From positions 1,054,001 to 1,118,000 of the forward strand of contig CAWDDX010000003.1 in the NCBI GenBank assembly GCA_963801195.1: a stretch of 64,000 nucleotides of DNA, written 5' to 3'. The notes below the pieces were generated by a model that did no database searches, was not told the DNA's origin, and saw only the letters and a list, made by a program, of their open reading frames with translations. Origin of the DNA: SZUA-36 sp963801195. Its GTDB lineage: Bacteria > Pseudomonadota > Gammaproteobacteria > Xanthomonadales > SZUA-36. Both the position numbers and the translations under genes were made by a program. This document shows positions 16,874 through 26,607 of this stretch, in pieces; within the stretch, counting starts at the first letter, position 1; each line of letters begins with the position of its first letter.

Positions 16874-17567
16874 GGATTCTATTCAATATGCTTTAGGTAC
16901 CGATTGGTGGCTGCCCTCTGACAACAAAATAATTAAACGAGGCATGCTTCTATGGTGTTTCGTGCCACATTTCGATCAAACCCCTTATATGTTTGAGCCC
17001 GTGGGAAGATCGGATCCTGAAAAGCATGACTCTGCTGAAGTGAATGTGACTCCTCTGAGGGTAAACGCGCCTCTAACTCAGGTAAACCTGCCAGTAGCGG
17101 CAATGCCTCTATATCGCGGGGAAGTTTGGGCCGCGTATCGAGCAAAGAAAAGGCCCTGCGTCGTTCTTGGCTCAGGGAGTCAATCGGTTGAAAGGCAACT
17201 TACGAGGGGAACGCCTAAATCGCATACGGCTCCAACCTTGATAGTTGCCCCATATTTTGGTGCTGATCAGAATGGAGTCAGAGCAGGCTACACTGAAGCT
17301 TTCATCGAAAGGGTTAGGCATTGCGAGTATCCTCAGTTTTTTTGGGATATGTTACCAGTCAATGGCGCTAATGAATCAATTCTGCGACTGGATCAAATCC
17401 AGCCAATTGGCGCACACCATAGTTCGTACGACATCACTGGTTACGAGTTAAGTCCTGATGCGCTTTCAGTATTGGATGAAATGTATCAATGGTTAATTCA
17501 TGGCGGTGTTGAAGACGACAGTTGCATAGCGATCTACCGTAGTGAAATAGAAAGTGTATTCAAATAG
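16860..17567 (+). CDS. Probable PemK/MazF-like toxin partner
   Basis: 235 residues from the ATG at 16860, which is preceded by AGGAAAGGGG and overlaps the upstream gene by 14 bases. An in-frame GTG-type start further upstream would lie wholly within that gene. About 85 unknown residues come first. Then LYRGEVWAAYRAKKRPCVVLG, a run of strands (APTLIVAPYFG), and ESILRLDQIQPIG match the order of MazF/PemK RNase strands: start strand, Arg-Pro strand, and LRLDQI near the end. A MazF-like protein would cleave RNA. The fold call is tentative; if wrong, the overlap with a Panacea-like gene still favours a toxin role. Confidence 0.5.
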   Translation: MKYPEDSIQYALGTDWWLPSDNKIIKRGMLLWCFVPHFDQTPYMFEPVGRSDPEKHDSAEVNVTPLRVNAPLTQVNLPVAAMPLYRGEVWAAYRAKKRPCVVLGSGSQSVERQLTRGTPKSHTAPTLIVAPYFGADQNGVRAGYTEAFIERVRHCEYPQFFWDMLPVNGANESILRLDQIQPIGAHHSSYDITGYELSPDALSVLDEMYQWLIHGGVEDDSCIAIYRSEIESVFK

Positions 17568-17703
17568 TCCTGTCCTGGATTCTTATGTGTAAAACCTTAA
17601 ACGGCTCCTCTGCAAACAAGTCGCTGAGCAAATTATGATTCACTTCAAGACAACCCATGTGTTTCTGGGTATTCTTGGAGACTCAAAGAAGTGGGGACTC
17701 ATT

Positions 17704-17982
17704 ATGAAGTACATTTTATTTGGTCTTGCGAGCTTGTTCCTAATGTCCTGCGCATCAAATAGCGGGATTGTTTCAATTGGTGACGATGAATATTTCATTG
17801 CAAAGCAAGCTGCAACTGGCTTCCCAGGGACTGGGGGTATAAAGACTGATGCCCTAAAAGAAGCAACTACATTTTGCAGAGCAAAAAACAAATCACTTGA
17901 TGTCATTAATCTAGATGAAAACGAAGGACCTTTTGTTTTAGGAAAATATCCTAGAGTTGAGTTGACATTCAATTGTGAGTAA
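17704..17982 (+). CDS. Small lipoprotein of unknown function
   Basis: 92 residues starting MKYILFGLASLFLMSCAS, a lipoprotein signal with Cys at about residue 17. The frame is open for 23 codons upstream, but that part is not hydrophobic and is unlikely to be used. The mature part has two Cys (FCRAKNKS and the C-terminal FNCE). I do not recognise the family. The IS481 element begins 12 bases after the stop. Confidence 0.65.
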   Translation: MKYILFGLASLFLMSCASNSGIVSIGDDEYFIAKQAATGFPGTGGIKTDALKEATTFCRAKNKSLDVINLDENEGPFVLGKYPRVELTFNCE

Positions 17983-18035
17983 TCGGCAATAAGTTGTATT
18001 AGTCGCGACTTAATCTGACACTTCTCTTGAAAAAG

Positions 18036-18097
18036 ATGAGGGTTACCGGTTTGATGGAAGTACCAACTAACCATCAAACTGAAGAGGTAACCCTCAT
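18036..18097 (+). promoter_or_regulatory. Hairpin that hides the IS481 transposase start
   Basis: ATGAGGGTTACC (18036-18047) pairs with GGTAACCCTCAT (18086-18097), and TTTGATGG (18050-18057) pairs with CCATCAAA (18071-18078). The right arm contains the first two bases of the ATG at 18096 and adjoins its GAAGAGG site. In RNA read in from outside, the start would be closed, which keeps transposase synthesis low. Confidence 0.65.
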
Positions 18098-19130
18098 GTT
18101 ACAAACGAATGAAAGAATTATCCGACACAAAGTCGGTTTACTCAATCTTGCAGAAGAGCTCGGTAATGTATCACGGGCCTGCAAGCTCATGGGCATGTCC
18201 CGAGATACTTTCTATCGCTACAAAGAAGCGGTGGAGAGTAATGGTGTGCACGCGCTGCTGGATAAATCCAGGCGCCAGCCCAATCTGAAAAACCGTGTCG
18301 ATGAAGTCACTGAGTCTGCGGTCGTTGATTACGCTTTGGAGCAACCGGCACACGGCCAGGTTCGCACCAGCAATGAGCTGCGTAAACGCGCAGTTTTTGT
18401 TTCTCCCAGTGGGGTTCGCAGTATCTGGCTCAGGCACCAGCTGCATTGCTTCAAACTCCGTTTGAAGGCACTGGAAGCAAAAGTTGCCGAGGAAGGGCTG
18501 ATCTTGACTGAAGCACAGGTCGCAGCGCTTGAAAAGAAAAAACTGGACGATGAAGCCTGTGGTGAGATCGAAACTGCCCACCCTGGCTATCTCGGCAGCC
18601 AGGATACGTTCTACGTCGGCACGCTGAAGGGCGTGGGACGGGTTTATCAGCAGACCTTTGTCGATACCTATTCAAAGGTGGCCTGTGCCAAGCTGTACCC
18701 GACCAAGACCCCAATCACCGCAGCGGATCTGCTCAATGACCGGGTTCTGCCATTGTTCATCGAAGAGTCTTTGCCGCTGCTGCGAATACTCACCGACCGG
18801 GGTACCGAATACTGCGGAAAACGGGAAACGCACGATTATCAGCTTTACTTGGCCGTGAACGACATTGACCACACCAAAACCAAGGTCAAATCGCCACAAA
18901 CCAACGGAATCTGTGAGCGATTCCACAAAACGGTACTGCAGGAGTTTTACCAGGTGACTTTCCGTAAAAAGATCTATGAGGACCTGGAGTCGCTTCAGGC
19001 CGATCTGGATGATTGGCTGGAGTACTACAACCGCGAACGCACACATCAAGGAAAAATGTGTTGCGGTCGAACGCCGTGGGATACACTAATCGACGGCAAA
19101 CAAATCTGGCAGGAAAAGTATGTAGGTTGA
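18096..19130 (+). CDS. IS481-family transposase
   Basis: 344 residues. The N-terminal helix-turn-helix (MLQTNERIIRHKVGLLNLAE, VSRACKLMGMSRDTFYRYKE) is classic for IS481. The DDE catalytic core follows: Asp in VDTYSKVACAKL, Asp in LTDRGTEYCG, and Glu in NGICERFHKTVLQEFY, with RTHQGKMCCGRTPWDTL at the end. The ATG at 18096 gives the usual family start; the frame is open 23 codons earlier but that part reads through the control hairpin. It is intact. Confidence 0.93.
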   Translation: MLQTNERIIRHKVGLLNLAEELGNVSRACKLMGMSRDTFYRYKEAVESNGVHALLDKSRRQPNLKNRVDEVTESAVVDYALEQPAHGQVRTSNELRKRAVFVSPSGVRSIWLRHQLHCFKLRLKALEAKVAEEGLILTEAQVAALEKKKLDDEACGEIETAHPGYLGSQDTFYVGTLKGVGRVYQQTFVDTYSKVACAKLYPTKTPITAADLLNDRVLPLFIEESLPLLRILTDRGTEYCGKRETHDYQLYLAVNDIDHTKTKVKSPQTNGICERFHKTVLQEFYQVTFRKKIYEDLESLQADLDDWLEYYNRERTHQGKMCCGRTPWDTLIDGKQIWQEKYVG

Positions 19131-19194
19131 ACTTAACCTGACAGTTGCTTCCGGAAAACCGGTAACTGTCAGATCAGGTCGCGATTACTACAAA

Positions 19195-19491
19195 TTAGTT
19201 ATTTAAATCCAAATGTCGCTGGCCCTCAATAATCAAAGCGTTTACAGCCCAATCTTGTGGTGGATAACTCCCTCCCCTTCCCCTGCCACCTTGTCTAGAG
19301 AGGCGCTTAACTCTGCGCCGCCAGCCTCGGCCTTTGAGCCAATCGGAAACATATTCCAGAACTTTAGGATCAGTGTCTGAATAGTGTCCAGCTTGTAAAT
19401 TGTCTTGGAACAATTTTAATACCCGATCTCTATACGCGTCTGTCACTGTATAAATTAAACCCATTAGATTCCCCTGTTGAAGCAGCTCCAA
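19195..19491 (-). CDS. Hypothetical basic protein
   Basis: 98 residues (89 if started at the second Met, MGLIYTV). Helical in the middle (VLEYVSDWLKG) with an Arg/Gly-rich stretch after it (RGWRRRVKRL). No signal peptide or known motif. The stop lies two bases outside the right end of the IS481 element, so the original C-terminus may have been longer. An FNR-like palindrome lies 28 bases before the first ATG. Real coding status is uncertain. Confidence 0.4.
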   Translation of the reverse strand: MELLQQGNLMGLIYTVTDAYRDRVLKLFQDNLQAGHYSDTDPKVLEYVSDWLKGRGWRRRVKRLSRQGGRGRGGSYPPQDWAVNALIIEGQRHLDLNN

Positions 19492-19518
19492 AGTTTACTC
19501 AAAACTAAGCGAGGACTA

Positions 19519-19532
19519 TTGACGTGGGTCAA
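19519..19532. promoter_or_regulatory. FNR/CRP-like palindrome
   Basis: TTGAC-GTGG-GTCAA, close to the FNR/ANR consensus TTGAT-N4-ATCAA. It lies upstream of the minus-strand gene at 19491. Related sites occur at 25491 and 26608, each upstream of a minus-strand gene. Confidence 0.3.
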
Positions 19533-19588
19533 CTGAAAAAAAGTGTATTTAAGAGACAGTAATTGACATGGCTAACTGGACATCAAAA

Positions 19589-19638
19589 ACACCCCGACAT
19601 AGGGGGTCGCTGGGGTCAGTCAGTGAATGCCAGAGTGT
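19589..19638. repeat. Interspersed hairpin repeat, family B
   Basis: ACACCCCGACA with a central TGGGGT and GAATGCC near the other end. A second copy lies at 26636-26685, which shares CACCCCGACA, GTC.GTGGGGT.AG.CAG and GAATGCC. On the minus strand the stem is followed by T residues. No gene is encoded. Confidence 0.55.
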
Positions 19639-19715
19639 AAAGCCATAGTCCATGATCTGGCGGGGTTTGTTTGTCGGTAAATGTGGGTAATTCTTGTAGG
19701 AAAACAGAAAAAGTC

Positions 19716-19754
19716 AGGACGCCCACAACTCTTAATACGAGTGGTGGGTGTCCT
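19716..19754. repeat. GACACCCAC-family palindrome (leftmost copy)
   Basis: AGGACGCCCACAACTC pairs with GAGTGGTGGGTGTCCT around TTAATAC. This is the leftmost member of the palindrome family that recurs to 42.5 kb. It lies in a gene-free stretch. Confidence 0.75.
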
Positions 19755-19823
19755 CGTTCTTTGCTCAAAGTCTGCACGGCCTGGGCTTCTATGATGCCCT
19801 GGAATACCTGAAACGGAGGTACG

Positions 19824-20039
19824 GTGGTGGAGCATTATGCGTACCCCCCACTCCCTTCTTTTGAGCGATTCAGTTTCGGAGTCCCCCACAAAACGGATCA
19901 CACGCGCAGTTTGGGTCACACAAAAATGACCTGGCAACTTTCAGATAACTGGGCAATAAAACGCGCTCAACCACGTTCCACCAAATTGATAACAGAGCCG
20001 CCGCGTCTTGAAAATCTCTCGTTGGATTTACCCAAATGA
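19824..20039 (+). CDS. Possible small protein upstream of the IS3-flanked gene
   Basis: 71 residues from 19824, or 37 from an inner ATG at 19926 (MTWQLSDNWAIKRAQ). The stop overlaps the next ATG by four bases (ATGA), which suggests translational coupling and is the main reason to list it. No motif or signal seen. It could be chance. Confidence 0.3.
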   Translation: MVEHYAYPPLPSFERFSFGVPHKTDHTRSLGHTKMTWQLSDNWAIKRAQPRSTKLITEPPRLENLSLDLPK

Positions 20040-20485
20040 CCAACCGTTTCGATCAAGAAATCATAAGCCAATCGGATGACGATTGGCTTAGTGATTTTAA
20101 TGGAGCGGCACAAGACAACCGTTCCGAAAAAGCAAATGTATCGTTACCAGATCATTTTAATAAGCAAAGAAATGCAAATAGCGTGACCCAATCCGAAACA
20201 TCTACCCTGCCCAACCAAACAAAAGAACCCGATTCTTCCGTTGAATCAGAGCCACTTATTCCCGAAGGAGAATACAAGGTTACCTACATGACTCACAGCA
20301 CAATCAACGCACCAGGTACAGGCAAACTTGTGATCCTATTCGCAATAGTTGACGGTGCTTTTGAAGGAACAGTACTGAAAGCGTTCTACAGAATTAAGCT
20401 TAACGGCCCAATTGGAAAATTTGGGAAATTTATTGCGAGTCGGCAAGGTGAATACTGGAGTGCTCCCCAAACTTTAGACCAATGA
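20036..20485 (+). CDS. Hypothetical protein ending at an IS3 element
   Basis: 149 residues. The first 75 are polar and look disordered (SQSDDDWLSDFNGAAQDN). The rest is a beta-rich domain (PEGEYKVTYMTHSTINAPGT, KLVILFAIVDG, FEGTVLKAFYRIKLNG) that resembles phage-type single-strand-binding or DUF-type accessory proteins. The stop TGA is three bases before the left end of the IS, so the gene may be complete or may have lost its 3' end when the IS came in. Confidence 0.5.
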   Translation: MTNRFDQEIISQSDDDWLSDFNGAAQDNRSEKANVSLPDHFNKQRNANSVTQSETSTLPNQTKEPDSSVESEPLIPEGEYKVTYMTHSTINAPGTGKLVILFAIVDGAFEGTVLKAFYRIKLNGPIGKFGKFIASRQGEYWSAPQTLDQ

Positions 20486-20520
20486 TATGTTAGGTTTTCC
20501 TCCAACTGAGGAGAACCAGG

Positions 20521-20784
20521 ATGAAAAGAAACAGATTTACCGATGAACAGATAGTGGCAGCGCTGCGCGATGCCGAAGCCACAACGGTGGTGGCTGCTGC
20601 ACGCAAGCACGGTGTAGCCGAGCAAACGATGTATCGCTGGCGGAATCGTTTTGCTGGCATGGAAGTGTCTGATGTCCGAGAACTCAAGCGGCTGAAGGAT
20701 GAGAACACCCGGCTTAAAAAGCTATTGGCTGAGCGGGATCTGGAAGTCGAGGTGATGAAGGAAATCCAGGCAAAAAAGTGGTGA
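20521..20784 (+). CDS. IS3-family OrfA
   Basis: 87 residues. Helix-turn-helix KRNRFTDEQIVAALRDAEA and QTMYRWRNRFAGMEVSDVRE, then a leucine-zipper-like helix (LKRLKDENTRLKKLLAERDL), as in IS3 OrfA. It binds the IS ends. The last seven bases overlap orfB; an A-rich run (GCAAAAAAG) at about 20771 could allow the -1 frameshift that makes the fused transposase. Confidence 0.92.
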   Translation: MKRNRFTDEQIVAALRDAEATTVVAAARKHGVAEQTMYRWRNRFAGMEVSDVRELKRLKDENTRLKKLLAERDLEVEVMKEIQAKKW

Positions 20785-21614
20785 GCCCGTCAGCACGGCG
20801 GGCGATGGCACAATTTGCAATAGGTCGGGGTTTGAGCCATCGGCGTTCTGCCTGGCTGTGTTCAACGCCACGCTCCGGCATTGGCTACCGGTCAAAGCGG
20901 TGGCGCCGGGATCGGCACCTGTCGGCAGCACTGAGGATTGTGGCAGGTGAAGATCCAAGCTGGGGTTACCGGCTGGCGGGTGCCTATTTACGGCTGCGAG
21001 GCTGGCAGGCCAATGACAAGCGGGTGTTTCGCCTGTGGCAGTTAAACGGCTTAAGTTTGCCGCCTTACAGGCCAAGTCGGAAGATCAAAACGGGGGTTCA
21101 ACTCGAAGGACTGGCTTTAAGACGTAATGACATTTGGGCCTGGGACTTTGTCCACGACCGTTACCATGATGCAGAGCCGTTGCGTTGCCTGACAGTGAAA
21201 GATGAAGCAACTGGTTTTTGTCTGGCAATCAAAACCGATCGGCATATACAACATCAAGACGTGAAGGTGCTGTTACGAGAACTGGTTACACGCTACGGGC
21301 GGCCACGGGCCATTCGCAGTGATAATGGCAGCGAACTGGTGGCGACAGCGTTGCGCGAAGAGATGGAAAAACAGCGTATTCGGCTGGCCAATATTGAGCC
21401 AGGGAAGCCCTGGCAGAACGGCAGTTGTGAAAGTTTTAACGGTACCTTCCGAAAGGAATGCCTGAATGCTGAAATATTCAGCTGCCTGACCGAGGCCAGG
21501 GTGATGATCGAAAAGTGGCGATGCCGCTATAATGAACGAAGGCCGCATAGCTCACAAAATTACATCACGCCAGAAATGGCGTATTTTGGATTACGTGAAA
21601 TGAGGAAAACCTAA
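20778..21614 (+). CDS. IS3-family OrfB (DDE transposase)
   Basis: 278 residues with the rve catalytic core: Asp in WAWDFVHDRYHD, Asp in IRSDNGSEL and Glu in NGSCESFNGTFRKECLN, spaced as in IS3. It starts at GTG and is likely made mainly as a frameshift fusion with OrfA. The stop lies inside the right inverted repeat. The frame is intact. Confidence 0.93.
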   Translation: MVSPSARRAMAQFAIGRGLSHRRSAWLCSTPRSGIGYRSKRWRRDRHLSAALRIVAGEDPSWGYRLAGAYLRLRGWQANDKRVFRLWQLNGLSLPPYRPSRKIKTGVQLEGLALRRNDIWAWDFVHDRYHDAEPLRCLTVKDEATGFCLAIKTDRHIQHQDVKVLLRELVTRYGRPRAIRSDNGSELVATALREEMEKQRIRLANIEPGKPWQNGSCESFNGTFRKECLNAEIFSCLTEARVMIEKWRCRYNERRPHSSQNYITPEMAYFGLREMRKT

Positions 21615-21854
21615 CAGACCGGTGGCCAAAGAATGGGGGCATTTCAAATCCCCATGACAGTTTAGTTTTGAGAACAGGTGACTATTTCTATCCACCTACT
21701 ATCTCAACTTTACTTACGCCACACACCGCGAGTATCTGAAGTGCGCGCTCCAGGGAGAGAGTTCCGCTATTGATTCACGCACTCACTCGCCTATTGCCGC
21801 CTTAGGGCTATCATTTTCTGGAAACTCCTGTGCTGCCTATTTTAGCCTTTATAT

Positions 21855-24800
21855 CTAAGATAGCAGCGCTTTGCTCTGGGGTCGCAGAATCGAAGCCTGC
21901 TGATGAGATTTGCCCTCCATCAATATCATCTGGAAGCCCATACTAAAGTTGCCAAGCTGGACATGTCCGTTTGAGATAATTATCTCGCTTGCTTGACTAT
22001 TGAGTGGGTAAATCTGACAAAACTCCCCTGCGTCACAAATATTGAAATCATTATCAATGTCGGAACCCACCATCAAAAAGTATGTGCCTGGAGGGTTTGA
22101 AGCCAAATTTATTGGGTATGAGTCACCGACTGCAAGTCCATCCCATTGTTTAACGTTTCCAAAAGTCCAATTGTCTAGCAGCAATGCGTATAAATAACCT
22201 GCTTCGCCGGCAACTTTTTCACCCACCTGCATCGACACAGAAATCCAGGTTATCGAATTATCGCTACCTTCTATTCCCGCCCACCCGGAATACGCCCCGT
22301 CAATCAGGCCAGTTCTGTCGACAATTATTCGATACGTTCCGAGTCCTTCATTGTCTGTGCTCACGGTCCATAGTTGTATCCAGTTTTCTGTGGTTCCGCC
22401 ACCCGTCACTGAGATTGTACCCACACCACCCTTCGAAATATTGAAATCAACCGATAATTGATTTGATCCAAAATTTACGGATGAAACTGAAGATGTTAAA
22501 AACGCATCGGTGGATTGGCCTGAACTCTGTTCAAGTGCCCAATTGACAGCTTTTTGGGCATCAATTCTTCCATAGCCAAAGTATGAATCTTTATTAGTCG
22601 CGCCATTTTGGGCTAAGTCCAAGGTTATCTTTCCGCTAGAAATTGCACTGAAAAATTCTTGAGTTCTCATACTTGGAAACAGACTTCATCAATGCCGCTA
22701 CTCCTGCAACATGAGGGGATGCCATTGATGTACCCTGTAAAAACCGATTTTCAGTTGTTATATTTGAAGTGTATTTTTCAACCACCATCAGTGTTGAAAG
22801 GATGCCATCCGCATACCCATCGCCGTTCAGGTCATCTCCCGTATCGCCACCTGGTGCTGCTAGATCGATAGTTGAGCCAAAATTAGAATAGTTCGCACGT
22901 TCATCAGTTATTGTTGTAGCACTAACACTAATCACGTTGTTAAATGCAGCCGGGAATGACTGGAGAGAGGTCGATTCATTACCGGCCGCTGCAATGACTA
23001 TCACACCCTTATTGACAAGTTGGTTTACTACTTCCTGAGAACCCGGACATGGTATGGACCCTCCTAGACTCAAATTGATTACATCTGCCTTCTTAGCCGG
23101 CAAAAATCCAGAAGCGTTTGTCAGTTGTCCAGCCCATTTCATCCCCTCACCAATACCCCAACAATCACCACTTCCATTATTTCCTAGTACGCGTACCGGC
23201 ATTATTGTCACATCCCAATTCACACCCGTTACGCCCATTCCATTGTTACCAACTGCACCGACAGTGCCAGCAACATGGGTGCCGTGAGACACGTAGTCAT
23301 TGAAAATTGGGTACATTTCCCCAGGATCTTCAGCGTTGGGGTCAATTCCGTCACCATCCCCTGAACTAAAAAAGTTCGACACAAAATCGTAGCCTAAAGA
23401 AAAATCAACGTTGTTAATCAAATCAGGGTGAGGGAAAACACCTGTGTCAATAACGGCAACGACCACATTTTCGCTTCCCGTAGTGATATTCCAAGCTTGG
23501 GGTAAATTAATCTTTGGATAATGCCATTGGTATCCATAATATGGATCGTTAGGGACTGCCATTTGGTGTTGAACATAATTTGGACCAGCCCATCGATAAT
23601 CATCGCTTGCTGACAGAGCTTTGGCAGCCCTAACCACCTGCCAATCTTCTGAAGTTATTGATCCTATGCCGACCAGGGTTAAAGGATGGGGCACGAGTTG
23701 ATCAATTCTTGCTGAATCCACCGAATAAAGTATTTCATTGTTCCCACTTTCCGCGATTCTGGTCAGCGCATTTCTTTTTTCAATTTTCTCTATACGGGAT
23801 TTGCGCGAATGAAGATCACCAGAAGACAACAAATCATACTGTGGCCGCAGCGCGGCAATAAGCTCTCCCGTCTCCATCTTTGCTGATGCCGATAACCTGG
23901 CAGTAGCCTGTGGTGCGCTTTGACCAGATCTCAGTAGATAATTTGATGTACCAGAGTACGCGTTTACAAACACCAAATAATTGCCATCCTCAGGTGCCGT
24001 CACCCATTCTGTCTGAGCAATGCTTTCAGAAGAATCTGCTATGGTCTCTGGATCGGTGATATTCACCAAGTAGAGATCCAAATCGACTGACGTTTCGTCG
24101 CTATCGTCCCAATCCGAGATATTCAATGATATGCTTTCGCCTTGCCGAACAGCCAGTAAATATACATCCCACTCATCACTCTCGTTTGCGAAACGATCGC
24201 CCTCTACTTCAGTGGGATTAGCGGTGGCGAATCCAGCGACTTTTGCTGGCGGCACTAACTGTTGAGGAACTTCAGCATCCAGGTCATTCGAGACTTCAGG
24301 TACGTTCGGATCGTTGATGTCACCATCGAGAAATGTATTTTCGGCAACACTCATGATTGCGTTAACGTCATAGGTATTGGTTAAAAAGTCGCATTGCAGA
24401 CCATGCACAGAAATTAAACGATAAAGCAGTTGCGTACTTTCAAATCCAAATTCATTAGGGGGGATGTAACGCATGTTCCCGGCAGATGAATTTCCACCGC
24501 ATGAACCATACGTAAATGCAGCGGGTCCCCAAGGTTTATACACGACATCGCTAGGACTAAATGCAGAACCAAAAATGCCGCCCGAAGTTGTTTGGAACTC
24601 GCTTACAATTATTGTTGAACCGTCGATCTCGCCTGAACCCAGCATCCAAACAGGATTTCCCTCGGTGTCGTATGTAAACCAAATGACTACGGCCGACGTC
24701 TCATTGAGGACTTCAACAACAAAACCTTCACCGCTATGACTAGGGTATTCATACCAAGAGCCTGAAAAGCCACCGCTCAGAAATCCACTGCCATTTCCCT

Positions 24801-25268
24801 GGGGATTCAAATCATTTCCTTGACAGTCAAGCCCCCACATTCTGGTTAGTCGAATGAGGTTAAGCGTTCCAGAGCCAAACTCCGGTGGACCTGAATAGCT
24901 CGCTGTTGCAGAATCACATGATGAAAAGTCAAACACCAACGAACCCCAGACAGGGTACTCCACGTCTTCTGGGTTAAAATCGGGGCCGAATTTACCTCCG
25001 TGTGGGGACTCCAATGCTGAGAATGTGATTTTTGAGCCTTGTATGTCTCCAATACCAATCATCCAGAACTGGTTACCCGTCTTGTCATAGGAAAACCAAA
25101 ATACCACTGCTTGAGTAGGACTAAAGACCTGAAGAAAGTACCCCTCACCACTGTGCGCCGTATCATACCAAGCTCCGCTTTGACCTGGCGTCACATCATA
25201 TGCTAAGCATTAGAGATATTGAACAGTAGTAAAATGATTAACGATAAAAACAAAATCCCTTTTTTCAT
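21855..25268 (-). pseudogene. Secreted subtilisin-like (S8) protease with two N-terminal beta domains, frameshifted twice
   Basis: A signal peptide starts at 25268 (MKKGILFLSLIILLLFNISN) and ends in a TAG about 22 codons in. The mature frame resumes at 25194 (GQSGAWYDTAHSGEGYFLQV). Two copies of a secreted domain (GxWYDxxHSGEGxxxEV, WFxYDxxGNPxWMxGxG) come first. A pre-peptidase domain follows, then the S8 core with the full triad: VAVIDTGVFPHPD, HGTHVAGTVGA and GTSMASPHVAGVAALM. A second shift near 22665 moves the C-terminal 270 residues to another frame (RTQEFFSAISSGKITLDL). The catalytic parts are intact, but secretion and the tail are lost. Confidence 0.82.
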
Positions 25269-25718
25269 GTTAGCTACCCCTTCCTTTGGACAGTTACCGC
25301 AGTATTTCTGTTAGGTTCACCAAGGGATTACACTGTAACTTGTTTCACTGCAATCATATTTATCTTGAACATGTCACATGACATGACTCAAATACCACTA
25401 CAGGGTGGGTTGATGTCAAGGTCAATTTTTCCATCTTGGATCCCCCGATCTTCGATCTTTGAGTGTATACCTACTGGCAAGCGAAGGGAATTGATGTGGG
25501 TCAATCGACAGTTACCTGTAGGAGGCTTAAAACAGTTATTCTAGCTGCGGTCAGGCGGCATAAACTCCCGAAGCAATACCAACCCGTAGGCAACCTGTTT
25601 AATGCGCTTATTTAGTCATTTTTAGCTGCAAAAACACGGCTAATTCGGTCTATGCTGCCTGTGGTTTCGAAAGTGCGGGTTTCTGTATGGAGCAATCAAT
25701 ACCTTACTATAGACTCGG
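25269..25718. other. Gene-free AT-rich spacer with an FNR-like site
   Basis: No supported reading frame. It contains the upstream region of the protease gene, with a good AAGGGG ribosome site just before its ATG, and the palindrome TTGATGTGGGTCAA at 25491-25504. Confidence 0.45.
25491..25504. promoter_or_regulatory. FNR/CRP-like palindrome
   Basis: TTGAT-GTGG-GTCAA: nine of ten consensus half-site positions match TTGAT-N4-ATCAA. It lies about 225 bases before the protease start on the minus strand. Confidence 0.3.
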
Positions 25719-26554
25719 TTAATTCTTTGTGAACTCCCAAGTCCCATAGCAATCACCACCAGATTCCTCCTTCCATGAGCCTGCTGCCAGTCCATAGTTG
25801 TCAAACCGAATAGTATATTGGTTCGTTATACTGAAGACGGTGAAGTTGCCAGTTACATAACTTGTTCGGATTAAGAACGACTGGGGCTTATAAGAATCAA
25901 AACTTCCACCATCGCGGTCTATCGTTATGTCAAGAAGCGTGACATAGTCACCAGTAGCCCAATGCGTTTTTGCTATGTTAAGTAAAACATCAGCGTCGTA
26001 GCAAGTACCATTACCAGCATAATCCCTGTCATAAATCATTCTTCCTGACCATAATCCTGCGAGATGAAATGGTTCGCCAGCTTGTGGAGGATTAAGGTTA
26101 GGATGCGCCACGCCAAGCAGTTTTACTACGGGCGTAGAAACCGCTGAAACAGCATATGTGTCTTTCATCCATTGAGAGGGTTCGTAGCTGAACACGCCAG
26201 ACTCTGAATCCGCGAATGTGAACACACCTGTACCACCATCACCACGGACAGTTTTTGCAGGATCAAACTCTCCGAATTTCATGCCGTATGGTGCTTCAAA
26301 CTCTAGTGTTACAGCGTTGCCCTCTTGCGGCTCACCCATGCCAATAAGGAAGATTGGATTGCCTACTGAGTCGTATACATACCAATAAACAACTACAAGC
26401 GGCTTGCCGTCATTGAGAATAGAGTATTCCAGTGAGATAATCCATGACCGCTCTGGTCTGGGTTATACCAGGAACCTGAGTAAGCTGAACCGATGGCAAA
26501 TGCTGCAGATTGAAATAGCAGCAATAACGTAACAATCAAAGCAAACCGTTTCAT
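25719..26554 (-). pseudogene. Secreted protein with the WY/GNP beta domain, frameshifted
   Basis: The ATG at 26554 starts a signal peptide (MKRFALIVTLLLLFQSAAFA) followed by SGSWYNPDQSGHGLS. The frame is then lost near 26440. The continuation in another frame is LEYSILNDGKPLVVVYWYVY, DSVGNPIFLIGMGEPQEG and on to a C-terminus ending WEFTKN. The WYN..QSGHG and YVYDSVGNPIFLIGMG parts are the same domain that occurs twice at the start of the S8 protease gene downstream. Total about 278 residues when repaired. It was probably a small exported protein; function unknown. Confidence 0.75.
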
Positions 26555-26607
26555 AGAAATCCCCTTCTGTGAAGTTTGTAATCATACGCCTCAAGAGTGG
26601 AGATGTG

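Larger units (their letters stand above)
17995..19192 (+). mobile_element. IS481-family insertion sequence, complete
   Basis: Bounded by imperfect inverted repeats: the left end TGTATTAGTCGCGACTTAAT is matched by the reverse complement of the right end, TGTAGTAATCGCGACCTGAT, and TCTGACA follows in both. It carries one transposase gene. Flanks AATAAGT and AATTAGT are similar but not identical, so the target duplication is unclear. The single gene is intact, so the element may still move. Confidence 0.85.
20488..21616 (+). mobile_element. IS3-family insertion sequence, complete
   Basis: Ends are TGTTAGGTTTTCCTC (20488-20502) and its perfect inverse GAGGAAAACCTAACA (21602-21616). Two overlapping genes, orfA and orfB, fill it. 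No matching target duplication is visible beside the ends (GATA and GACC). Confidence 0.9.

Noticed and set aside
20778..21075. Minus-strand open frame across the start of IS3 orfB
   Set aside because: It has no homology features and lies entirely within the intact transposase gene.
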